NCBI GenBank assembly: GCA_018268545.1
Contig: JAFDWI010000314.1
Coordinates: 1 to 16,623 of the forward strand
Direction: 5' to 3'
Origin: Actinomycetota bacterium
Lineage (GTDB): Bacteria > Actinomycetota > Acidimicrobiia > Acidimicrobiales > Iamiaceae
DNA: 16,623 nucleotides
The translations under genes and the position numbers were made by a program. This document shows positions 1 through 6,435 of this stretch, piece by piece. Below the pieces are notes generated by a model. The model was not told the origin of the DNA, did no database searches, and saw nothing but the letters and a program-made list of their open reading frames with translations. Each line of letters opens with the position of its first letter. Position 1 is the first letter of the stretch.

Positions 1-1
1 C

Positions 2-988
2 CCCTTCGGTGGTGACCTCGGATTTTCGACCGCATGCAGTATCGATCGGGTCAATCAGGCATGTACCAGCGTGGGCACCTATGCGAATGCCGGCTTCTTC
101 CACCCGTCGTACCTCGAGCATTCGTCGAAGCTGTACCAGAACCTGTCGGCCACCCGGGTCATGGACTCGATGGGACTGGATCTGTCCAAGAGCGCCTGGG
201 GGATGTTTTCCCAGGGTCTCGTCCACGCGCTCCCGTACCTGGTGATGGTGCTCGTCGTGATGGGTCTGACCTTTTGGCAGCAACAGCAGATCCAGAACCG
301 CCAGACCAACTCGGCCGCGCAGAACGCCAGTCAACAGATGATGATGAAGGTGATGCCCGTGATGATGGGTGTCCTCTACATCGCGATTCCCGCAGGGGTT
401 GTCGTCTATTTCCTGGTCTCGTCGCTCTTCCGGGTCGGTCAGCAGGCGATGGTGACGCGCACCTTCTACACCGGACCGAATGCGATCGTGATTCCGCCCG
501 CCGACGTCGACGACGGAAAGCCCGCCGAGAAGAAGAACTTCTGGTCACAATTCAAACCATCGGAAGCGTCACTCCCCCAGGTCGGCAAACAGGCCAAGGC
601 CGAACGGGCCGCTGCGGTGCGGGCCGGAACCGCGCCTCGTTCCAAGAACGGCGGGTCCGGGGGGGCCGGATCGAAGGGCGCCGGGACGAAGACCGGAGCA
701 AAGTCGACGGGGCGCGACCCGAAGAGTGCCGGAAGCAAACCGTCGAAACCGAAAACCGACGCGAAGTCGTCGAAGAGCAATTCGGGATCCAAGTCGGCGT
801 CCAAGTCGACCAAACAGCGTCCGACCACGGCGACCGAGGATCGATCGAAATCGACCGTGAAGTCTGAATCTTCGACAGCGACGAGTTCGCCGGATGATCG
901 AAGCGGCAGCGACAGTGCCCCGAGCCGCTCGGCCCCGAGCCGATCGGCGCCACCGAAACCGGGCGGGTCGAAGAAACGCGGAAAATGA
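2..988 (+). CDS. yidC: Membrane protein insertase YidC (3' part; 5' end outside window)
   Basis: The frame is open from the first bases, so this is the C-terminal 328 residues of a longer protein. YidC/Oxa1 proteins insert and fold inner-membrane proteins, alone or with SecYEG. Two hydrophobic segments are visible, about nt 215-275 (LPYLVMVLVVMGLTF) and nt 345-430 (VMPVMMGVLYIAIPAGVVVY). The second carries the typical pattern of repeated Met, then PAG, then a Tyr, followed by a short loop and QQ, as in the last YidC transmembrane helices. The preceding QQQQIQNRQT stretch is also typical. After about nt 500 comes a tail of about 160 residues, rich in Lys, Ser, Thr and Gly and without recognisable fold; basic C-tails of some YidC proteins contact ribosomes. 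The stop overlaps the jag ribosome-binding site (12 nt between the genes), implying co-transcription. The family call is secure; the function of the tail is inference. Confidence 0.93.
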   Translation, partial: PFGGDLGFSTACSIDRVNQACTSVGTYANAGFFHPSYLEHSSKLYQNLSATRVMDSMGLDLSKSAWGMFSQGLVHALPYLVMVLVVMGLTFWQQQQIQNRQTNSAAQNASQQMMMKVMPVMMGVLYIAIPAGVVVYFLVSSLFRVGQQAMVTRTFYTGPNAIVIPPADVDDGKPAEKKNFWSQFKPSEASLPQVGKQAKAERAAAVRAGTAPRSKNGGSGGAGSKGAGTKTGAKSTGRDPKSAGSKPSKPKTDAKSSKSNSGSKSASKSTKQRPTTATEDRSKSTVKSESSTATSSPDDRSGSDSAPSRSAPSRSAPPKPGGSKKRGK

Positions 989-1000
989 GGAGCCACACCG

Positions 1001-1933
1001 ATGGAATGGGTTGAGATCACCGCCAAGACCGTCGACGCCGCAAAAGAGCGGGCGCTCGACGAGCTGGGAATCAGTGCCGATGAGGCGGAGTTCGTTGTTT
1101 TGGAAGAACCCCGTCGCGGGCTGTTCAACCAGATTCGAGGAACGGCCCGGGTGCGAGCACGGGTCGCGCCGCGTGCACCACGCGCCAAGAACGATCGGCG
1201 AGGTCGTCGAGGCCCTCGGTCGGAAACGAGTGACGGAGCCGCCGACCCGGGTGCCGGGGGTTCACGGAAGTCCGACGCCCGTGCACCGCGCGCCAAGAAG
1301 ACCTCACCGGCCCCGGAAGCATCGGGCGACGACGGCGCCGCGGGCAACGATACCGGTGCCCGTCCGAGCCGATCGAGCTCCGGGCGATCCCGGCAACGCA
1401 AGCGCCCGGGAACCCAGACCTCTTCGTCCGAAACCACCAAGCAAGAAGGAACCACCATGTCGATGACCCTGGATGAGCAGGTCCAAGCCACCGAAGCCTT
1501 TCTCGACGGGTTGCTGCACGCGATCGGTTTCGAGGGAACCATCACCAGTGACCGCATCGACGATGCGAACGCCCAGGTCAACATCGAAGGTGAGGGCCTC
1601 GGGTTGCTCATCGGCCCCCGCGGCCAGACGATGAACGCCATCCAGGACATGACCCGGGTCGTGCTCCAGAAGCAGGCGGCGGGATCTTGGGAAGGCCATG
1701 TCCATGTCGACGTCAACGGGTATCGTGCGAAACGGCGTGCGGCACTCGTGACGTTCGTCGAAGGTTTGGCAGCTGAAGTGGCCGAAACCGGGGCCGCCAA
1801 GGCGCTCGAACCCATGTCGTCGTCGGACCGCAAGGTCGTGCACGACACGGTGAACGGGATCGACGGGGTCCACACGACATCCGAAGGGCACGAACCACGT
1901 CGGTGGGTCAAGATCATTCCCGGGAGCGCCTGA
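1001..1933 (+). CDS. jag: Jag/KhpB-type RNA-binding protein (Jag_N - linker - KH - R3H)
   Basis: The protein has 310 residues. Residues 1-55 match the Jag N-terminal domain (start MEWVEITAKTVDAAKERALDELG; later GLFNQIRG). Residues 56-150 form a basic, Ser/Pro/Gly-rich linker in which RAPRAK occurs twice (58-63 and 94-99). Residues 177-240 are a KH domain with the GxxG loop GPRG (205-208). Residues 245-307 are an R3H domain with the R-x3-H signature R277/H281. Homologues (KhpB, EloR) bind RNA and influence cell elongation and division in Firmicutes; the target in this organism is unknown. The ATG at 1001 is preceded by GAGGAG (987-992), 8 nt upstream, overlapping the yidC stop. A second in-frame ATG at 1457 (residue 153) has its own strong Shine-Dalgarno and would give a 158-residue KH-R3H-only form. 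Position between yidC and rsmG is the classical one. Confidence 0.93.
   Translation: MEWVEITAKTVDAAKERALDELGISADEAEFVVLEEPRRGLFNQIRGTARVRARVAPRAPRAKNDRRGRRGPRSETSDGAADPGAGGSRKSDARAPRAKKTSPAPEASGDDGAAGNDTGARPSRSSSGRSRQRKRPGTQTSSSETTKQEGTTMSMTLDEQVQATEAFLDGLLHAIGFEGTITSDRIDDANAQVNIEGEGLGLLIGPRGQTMNAIQDMTRVVLQKQAAGSWEGHVHVDVNGYRAKRRAALVTFVEGLAAEVAETGAAKALEPMSSSDRKVVHDTVNGIDGVHTTSEGHEPRRWVKIIPGSA
1444..1459 (+). promoter_or_regulatory. Internal ribosome-binding site and ATG inside jag
   Basis: AGAAGGA at 1444-1450 lies 6 nt before an ATG at 1457-1459 that is in frame with jag (codon 153). It sits exactly at the junction between the disordered linker and the KH-R3H module. This spacing and complementarity are as good as those of the annotated start, so a short isoform is plausible. 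Purine-rich codons (Lys-Gln-Glu-Gly) can produce such a motif by chance. Confidence 0.5.
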
Positions 1934-1978
1934 CCACTGTCCGAACGGACCGGCCGGCGATCGGGCTGGTCGCAGTGG
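1934..1978 (+). other. Imperfect stem-loop after the jag stop
   Basis: CCACTG (1934-1939) pairs with CAGTGG (1973-1978), and inside it GACCGGC (1948-1954) pairs with GCTGGTC (1965-1971) with one G-T wobble. It starts directly after the jag stop codon and lies within the 136-nt jag-rsmG gap. There is no T-run, so it may be a weak terminator, an mRNA-stabilising structure or chance. Confidence 0.35.
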
Positions 1979-2069
1979 CCGGGGGCCGAATGCCGGACAC
2001 CATCGTCCGACCGGCGAACCGGCGCATGTTCGTCTGTGATCGATCTGTCGGTTCGATGTCCGAGGTTGC

Positions 2070-2720
2070 GTGACCGTCATGGATGAATCCATTTCCCCCG
2101 TCGATCCGCCCGAGCGTCTGACAGCACTGCTCGAGCAGGCGCGAAAGGCTGGATTCCTGGGGAATGGACCGATCGACACCCACATCGAACATGCCCGCGT
2201 ATTGATCGATGCGATCCCGGCCGGTGCATCGACGTTTGTCGACCTCGGTTCTGGGGGCGGTGTTCCTGGGTTGGTGGTCATCTGTGATCGTCCGACCATG
2301 CGCGGGGCACTGCTGGACGGATCGACCCGTCGCGGGGCGTTCCTTACTGCGGCGGTGACCACGCTCGGAGCGGACGATCGGATCGATGTCTGGGTGGAGC
2401 GTGCCGAAGTCGTCGGGCGCGACGCCGAGCGACGCGGTCGAGCCGACGTCGTGTTTGCACGCAGTTTCGGCTCGCCGGCTGTCGTCGCCGAATGCGCGGC
2501 ACCGCTGTTGCGGGTCGGGGGTGTGTTGATCGTGAGTGATCCACCCGATGGTGGATCGGATTCGAACCGGTGGGCGCCCATCGGTCGGGCGCCACTCGGC
2601 CTTCGCCTGGTCCGTCACGAGGTGGGCCCGCCCGCCTACTCGGTGCTCGAGCAGGTCGACGCGTGCCCGGATCGATTTCCTCGACGCGTCGGGATCCCGG
2701 CAAAACGACCGTTGTTCTGA
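2070..2720 (+). CDS. rsmG: 16S rRNA (guanine-N7) methyltransferase RsmG
   Basis: The 216-residue product matches RsmG (GidB), which methylates N7 of G527 (E. coli numbering) in 16S rRNA using S-adenosylmethionine; loss gives low-level streptomycin resistance in several bacteria. The SAM-binding loop is clear at residues 58-67 (DLGSGGGVPG), followed by the expected LLDGSTRRGAFL segment (motif II region) and the VVFARSFG stretch, where RsmG proteins have a conserved Arg. An in-frame stop at 2037 restricts the start to GTG 2070 or ATG 2079; GAGG at 2062-2065 favours GTG 2070. Length is normal for the family. The gene follows jag by 136 nt, more than the yidC-jag gap, and may have its own promoter there. 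Downstream it borders the long non-coding stretch before parA. Confidence 0.93.
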   Translation: MTVMDESISPVDPPERLTALLEQARKAGFLGNGPIDTHIEHARVLIDAIPAGASTFVDLGSGGGVPGLVVICDRPTMRGALLDGSTRRGAFLTAAVTTLGADDRIDVWVERAEVVGRDAERRGRADVVFARSFGSPAVVAECAAPLLRVGGVLIVSDPPDGGSDSNRWAPIGRAPLGLRLVRHEVGPPAYSVLEQVDACPDRFPRRVGIPAKRPLF

Positions 2721-2750
2721 GCCGGGTTCCCCGACCCGCACGTCGACAGC

Positions 2751-2897
2751 CGATCCGGAATCGTCGAGGCTGGAAGTCCAGCGCGTGTGGCGTTGGTCCC
2801 GGTCTCCGGGCCTGTTTCCAGCTGCTCCGGGCTCTATCTTCGGGGTGTTTCACGTGAAACCTCGCCGGGTTCGGTTGTGTCCGACGATCCGGAATCG
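2751..2897. repeat. 13-nt direct repeat flanking the left parS
   Basis: CGATCCGGAATCG occurs at 2751-2763 and again at 2885-2897, on either side of the parS at 2846-2861. Each copy is also a near-palindrome (5 of 6 arm pairs match). It could be a binding site for a protein acting with ParB, or chance in GC-rich DNA. Confidence 0.35.
2846..2861. other. parS: parS site 1 (ParB-binding centromere site)
   Basis: TGTTTCACGTGAAACC contains the perfect palindrome GTTTCACGTGAAAC, the core of bacterial parS. It differs from the common 16-mer only in the last base. ParB encoded at 5398-6297 is the expected binder. It lies 125 nt downstream of rsmG in non-coding DNA. Confidence 0.93.
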
Positions 2898-3487
2898 GCG
2901 AAGCACTCCTCCCCGACTCTGACACCGAGTCGACCGAGAGGCTGTCGCTGAAGCCCGCCCAGGTCAGCGCCGGTGTGGCGAAGCGCTGTGAAAGGGCGCA
3001 GGACGAAGGCGTACACACAGTGCGACGAGGACGAGGACGCAGGCAGAACAAGTCCACATCGGCTCTGAGCGGGCATGATTTTGGCGACAGTGTCTGAGAC
3101 TTCGACGTTGTTCCGGGTCCCGGTGGTCGAGCATCCGGAACAGTTGTGCAACCGGAACGCCGTGTGTCGAGCACTGACCACAGGGCATCGATGCTCGGGA
3201 AATGGGCGTAGCCGTCCGACGACAAGGTCCAACTGTTTCGCGAATTCCACCCGCGACGCGAACGTCGAACTCGCCGGGCCGGGTGTTCATCGCCCCGGCC
3301 AGACGATCCGTCGGTCCGAGTCACTCGTACCGAATCCATCGAAGCAGCGAGCCGCGCCGCCCAAGTCGGATCGGGAACTCCCGTGTCCCCCCGGTCCGGT
3401 GTCGTGGTGCGGGGACCGGCACGGCAGCGAATCGGTGGAGCTCGCATCGCATCCGCCGAACGTCAGTGGGCATTCCATGATCGCGTC

Positions 3488-3513
3488 GCTACAGGTCCGA
3501 ACCGACCTGTAGC
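3488..3513. other. Perfect 10-bp hairpin in the gene-free stretch
   Basis: GCTACAGGTC (3488-3497) and GACCTGTAGC (3504-3513) are perfect inverted repeats around the 6-nt loop CGAACC. No T-run follows. It may be an RNA hairpin (terminator or part of a small RNA) or a protein-binding site. No flanking gene end explains it. Confidence 0.55.
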
Positions 3514-3732
3514 CGCATCGGCTCTGCCGGCGCTGATTCGTCGGCAGCGGTCACGAGTCGGACCGACAGGTCCACCGGTGCAGTGGACGTCCGAACGTGC
3601 CGATCTCGGGAGGGGGCGGAGGAGCTCGTGCCGTTGTCGCCGACGGGCGAGCCATCCCACATCGTTCGACTCACCCTGGATCGTGACCGGGTAGGCACCG
3701 CGCGTGCCCGGTCGATCTTCGACGTGTTGCCG

Positions 3733-3750
3733 TGAGCACATCGGTGCTCA
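3733..3750. other. 7-bp hairpin
   Basis: TGAGCAC (3733-3739) and GTGCTCA (3744-3750) are perfect inverted repeats with the tetraloop ATCG. It is one of several short perfect palindromes in this non-coding stretch; on its own it is only weak evidence of function. Confidence 0.35.
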
Positions 3751-3975
3751 GTGCCGAGCGTCGTGCCGTCGACATGGCTTGCGATGCGTCGTGTCGCGGT
3801 CGGGGTTGCTCGTCACAATCCTGTTCGGAGGAAACGCGAGTGGTCAGATGTAAACGTCGGTTCGCGGGTTCAGGCGCTCACGGTCCTTCCGGGGAGAACA
3901 CCGCGGTTGCCTGGAGCGTCGCGGTGTGGGGGGTACCAATTCCGGCGACGTCGATCAGGCCCCGACCGTCTCCCA

Positions 3976-4019
3976 CCAATGGGATGGCACGACATCGAGA
4001 GGATCGGGTTTCCCATTGG
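3976..4019. repeat. 9-bp inverted repeat with 26-nt spacer
   Basis: CCAATGGGA (3976-3984) is perfectly inverted as TCCCATTGG (4011-4019). The wide spacing would suit either a long stem-loop in RNA or two half-sites for a DNA-binding protein. Nothing coding explains it. Confidence 0.35.
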
Positions 4020-4257
4020 CGATGCACCGGTCGCGAAGTTGACACGGGGCGTTCAGGTCGCCGGCCGTTTGTCAACGGAGTCCCGACGGCTACCGGCAGA
4101 CCGATCATGGATCGCTCACCGTCGACCCCGAGCACCCGCTCCGACGATCCCGTGGGACGGATCGACCCGACTCTGCTGTCCCCCGCATGGTCGCCTTTCC
4201 GATCAGGATCGATGACGGTCGAGGGTGCGACTGGTCGGGGTGTGTCGGCGCGAGCGG

Positions 4258-4273
4258 TGTTTCACGTGAAACC
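4258..4273. other. parS: parS site 2 (ParB-binding centromere site)
   Basis: TGTTTCACGTGAAACC is identical in all 16 bases to parS site 1 and in the same orientation, 1412 bp away and about 170 bp upstream of the parA promoter. ParB bound here could both load onto the chromosome and influence parAB transcription. Confidence 0.93.
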
Positions 4274-4335
4274 CGCGCTCGTGACCCGACCTCGTTTGGT
4301 CGAACCGAGGGACGTGGCTGCAGATCGAGACTGCA

Positions 4336-4354
4336 ACCGACGAACTTCGTCGGT
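4336..4354. promoter_or_regulatory. 19-bp perfect palindrome upstream of parA (operator candidate)
   Basis: ACCGACGAACTTCGTCGGT is a perfect inverted repeat around one central C. It lies 87 nt upstream of the -35 box of the parA promoter and 62 nt after parS site 2. The odd-centred 9-bp arms look like an operator for a dimeric regulator; as RNA the arms could pair with only a small loop. The binder is unknown. Confidence 0.45.
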
Positions 4355-4441
4355 ACTTCCCCGGTAGATCGATCTCCATGATCGAATTCCGGTCACGACC
4401 ATCACGTTCGGGGAAGATCACCGAGCAATTTCGGGATCGAC

Positions 4442-4470
4442 TTGACCGTCGACGCCGAACCGGGCAGGAT
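4442..4470 (+). promoter_or_regulatory. Sigma-70-type promoter for parAB
   Basis: TTGACC (4442-4447) is followed after 17 nt by CAGGAT (4465-4470), close to TTGACA and TANNNT with optimal spacing. Transcription would begin near 4477, leaving about a 44-nt leader before the GTG start at 4521. This also argues against the upstream in-frame TTG at 4470 as start. Confidence 0.6.
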
Positions 4471-4520
4471 TGCGCCGTGCTGACTTCACGATGCTGGATT
4501 TCCTGGCAGGGAAGGGCCAC

Positions 4521-5411
4521 GTGACCGACACCGAGTCCCCATCGGTGGAGGTGGCCGATGACCCCACCACGCCGGACCCGATGAGCACCGCTCCTGGTGA
4601 GGAGATCGAGGCCACCGAAGCCCCGTCGCCGTCGCCCGCCCGCCCGCTTCCCCGTTGGATCGCCGTCGCCAACCAGAAGGGAGGCGTCGGGAAGACCACC
4701 ACCGCGGTCAACCTCGGTGCCTGCCTCGCCGACCTCGGCTTTCGGGTCCTCATCATCGACCTGGACCCCCAGGGCAATGCGAGCACGGGACTGGGGATCA
4801 ACATCCGTGGCCTCGAAGCGTCCACCTATGAAGTGATCATGGACGACACCCCGATCGAGGACGCCATCGAAGCGACGTCGATCAAGGGGTTGTTCGTCGT
4901 TCCGGCGAGCCTCGACCTGGCCGGCGCCGAGATCGAGCTCGTGCCCGCCTTCAGTCGTGAACTGAAGCTCCGGAACGCACTGGCCGAGGTGCGTGACGAC
5001 TACGACTTCGTGTTCATCGACTGTCCCCCGTCACTGGGTCTGCTCACCGTGAACGCTCTGGCTGCCGCGAACGAAGTCCTCGTCCCGATCCAGTGTGAGT
5101 ACTACGCCCTGGAAGGACTCGGGCAACTGTCGAAGAATGTGGATCTGGTTCGTCGGGGTCTGAACCCGGCCCTCGAGATCTCGACGATCGTGCTCGTCAT
5201 GTACGACGCACGGACGAACCTGTCCGACCAGGTGGCCCAGGAGGTGCGTGGACACTTCGGCGACCGGGTGTGTCGGACGATGGTTCCACGCACGGTTCGA
5301 TTGTCGGAAGCGCCGTCGTTCGGGCAACCGATCATCGCGTTCGATTCGCGTTCCCGCGGCGCGCTCGCCTACCGGGAACTGGCAAAGGAGATCAGTCATG
5401 GCTCGGCGTAG
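4521..5411 (+). CDS. parA: Chromosome-partitioning ATPase ParA
   Basis: ParA is a Walker-type ATPase that binds DNA non-specifically and, driven by ParB, moves the parS-ParB complex during chromosome segregation. With the GTG at 4521 the product has 296 residues. The deviant Walker A box KGGVGKTT is at 53-60, the A' box DLDPQGNAS at 80-88, and Walker B FIDCPPS at 165-171. The C-terminal part has the usual PRTVRLSEAPSFGQPI stretch. About 45 residues of acidic, Pro-rich sequence precede the ATPase domain. I chose GTG 4521 because AGGGAAGGG (4508-4516) is well placed before it and the promoter ends at 4470; ATG 4491 and TTG 4470 are in-frame alternatives. It overlaps parB by 14 nt, so the two are translated from one mRNA. 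Confidence 0.95.
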   Translation: MTDTESPSVEVADDPTTPDPMSTAPGEEIEATEAPSPSPARPLPRWIAVANQKGGVGKTTTAVNLGACLADLGFRVLIIDLDPQGNASTGLGINIRGLEASTYEVIMDDTPIEDAIEATSIKGLFVVPASLDLAGAEIELVPAFSRELKLRNALAEVRDDYDFVFIDCPPSLGLLTVNALAAANEVLVPIQCEYYALEGLGQLSKNVDLVRRGLNPALEISTIVLVMYDARTNLSDQVAQEVRGHFGDRVCRTMVPRTVRLSEAPSFGQPIIAFDSRSRGALAYRELAKEISHGSA

Positions 5412-6297
5412 TGGGTTGGGCAAGGGCCTCGGCGCCGTCATTCCAAGTGAGAGTGTGGCGCCCTCGACCGAGACCGTCGCGGGTCTGCTCGAAGTGCCGA
5501 TCACCGCGCTGGTCGCGAACCGGTTCCAACCGAGGACCCACTTCGACGAAGAGGCCTTGACGGGTCTGACGGCGTCGATCCGTGAACTCGGCGTGTTGCA
5601 ACCGGTGTTGGTCCGAGCGACCGACCATGGCACGTACGAGCTGATCGCGGGGGAGCGGCGTTGGCGGGCCGCCAAACGGGCCGGGCTGACGATGATCCCG
5701 GTGGTCGTCCGCGATGTCGCCGATGCGAACTCGCTCGAACAGGCCTTGGTCGAGAACCTCCACAGAGAGGATCTCAACCCGCTCGAGGAGGCCGCCGCGT
5801 ATCAACAACTCCTCGATGACTTTTCTCTCACTCATGACGAGATCGCCCGACGCGTCGGGAAGAGTCGTGCGGCGGTGTCCAACACTCTGCGGCTTTTCCA
5901 GCTTCCGCCCACCGTGCAGCGCCTCGTGCACGACGGGCAGCTTTCGGCCGGTCATGCCCGCGCGCTCCTCGGGAGCCCGGATCGCACCTTCCAGGAGGCA
6001 CTGGCACGTAAGGCGATCAGCGGGGGAATGTCGGTTCGCCAGGTCGAAGAGGCGGTTCGACGGCGGGGAGCCCCCGAGGATGCACCGAAGCCTCCGGCCA
6101 CGCCGGTCCGAGCTCCGGGCCTGCTGGAGCTGGAAGAGCTGCTGTCGGAACGGTTGGACACCCGCGTCAACGTGTCGATGGGCACGAAGCACGGTCGGAT
6201 CGTGATCGACTTCGCGTCGCTCGAGGACCTCGAACGGATCTACCGGGTCATGACCGGCACGATGCCTCGGTCCGACCAGGCGTCAACACCGAACTGA
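5398..6297 (+). CDS. parB: Chromosome-partitioning protein ParB
   Basis: ParB is a CTP-dependent DNA clamp that loads at parS and spreads, recruiting ParA and SMC. The 299-residue product has the full family layout: the N-terminal ParA-contact peptide (RRSGLGKGLGAVIP, 3-16), the N-terminal CTPase domain with GERRWRA (85-91) and ENLHREDLNPLE (119-130), a helix-turn-helix that reads parS (about 144-168, LTHDEIARRVGKSRAAVS), and a C-terminal dimerisation domain (about 240-285). The start ATG lies inside the end of parA and is preceded by AAAGGAG (5384-5390) at 7 nt. Two parS sites upstream of parA are the obvious targets. The gene ends 138 nt before the convergent cwlM-like gene, with a strong hairpin between. 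Confidence 0.96.
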   Translation: MARRSGLGKGLGAVIPSESVAPSTETVAGLLEVPITALVANRFQPRTHFDEEALTGLTASIRELGVLQPVLVRATDHGTYELIAGERRWRAAKRAGLTMIPVVVRDVADANSLEQALVENLHREDLNPLEEAAAYQQLLDDFSLTHDEIARRVGKSRAAVSNTLRLFQLPPTVQRLVHDGQLSAGHARALLGSPDRTFQEALARKAISGGMSVRQVEEAVRRRGAPEDAPKPPATPVRAPGLLELEELLSERLDTRVNVSMGTKHGRIVIDFASLEDLERIYRVMTGTMPRSDQASTPN

Positions 6298-6309
6298 ACG
6301 TCGCGACTT

Positions 6310-6344
6310 GATATCCACAACCTGTGCTTAAGGTTGTGGGGATC
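6310..6344. terminator. Hairpin between convergent parB and cwlM-like genes
   Basis: CCACAACCT (6315-6323) pairs perfectly with AGGTTGTGG (6331-6339) around a 7-nt loop. The stem continues outward through GATAT/GGATC with one wobble and one mismatch. Lying 13 nt after the parB stop and in front of the end of the opposite operon, it fits a bidirectional terminator, although neither strand has a T-run. Confidence 0.6.
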
Positions 6345-6435
6345 GGGGTCACCCTCGCCCAACAGGTCAGTTCGCGACGGCTGGATCCTCCTGGCCGGAG
6401 TCACCGAGATGGACCACGCGTCGTCGACAGACGCA

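Larger units (their letters stand above)
2721..4441. other. 1.7-kb gene-free stretch between rsmG and parA (parS island)
   Basis: No open frame here has a protein I recognise. The longest frames are Arg/Ser/Pro-rich, their third codon positions are not GC-enriched as in neighbouring genes, and they read straight through the parS sites (the motif translates as FHVKP). Instead the stretch contains two parS sites, a 13-nt direct repeat beside the first parS, a perfect 10-bp hairpin at 3488-3513, further inverted repeats at 3733-3750 and 3976-4019, and a 19-bp palindrome at 4336-4354. I see no DnaA-box cluster or AT-rich unwinding region that would make it an obvious replication origin, and no tRNA, tmRNA, RNase P or SRP RNA. 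The likely role is a centromere-like loading zone, perhaps with undescribed RNAs. Confidence 0.7.

Noticed and set aside
466..1917. 483-codon open frame on - opposite yidC and jag
   Set aside because: It is the antisense shadow of two well-supported genes; no domain is recognisable.
2344..3447. Long open frame on - (367 codons) spanning the rsmG end and the gene-free stretch
   Set aside because: Arg/Pro-rich product typical of antisense frames in GC-rich DNA; it covers the real rsmG on the other strand and parS site 1.
3732..4367. Open frame on + of up to 211 codons, with GGAGG ahead of an internal GTG at 3840
   Set aside because: The protein is Arg/Ser/Pro-rich without any known motif, third positions are not GC-enriched as in neighbouring genes, and it reads through parS site 2 (FHVKP).
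6311..6319. DnaA-box-like ATATCCACA (8 of 9 matches to TTATCCACA) in the hairpin after parB
   Set aside because: Single-mismatch boxes are expected a few times by chance in a window this size (another, TGATCCACA, is at 10022 inside the kinase gene). There is no cluster or AT-rich region, so no origin is called.
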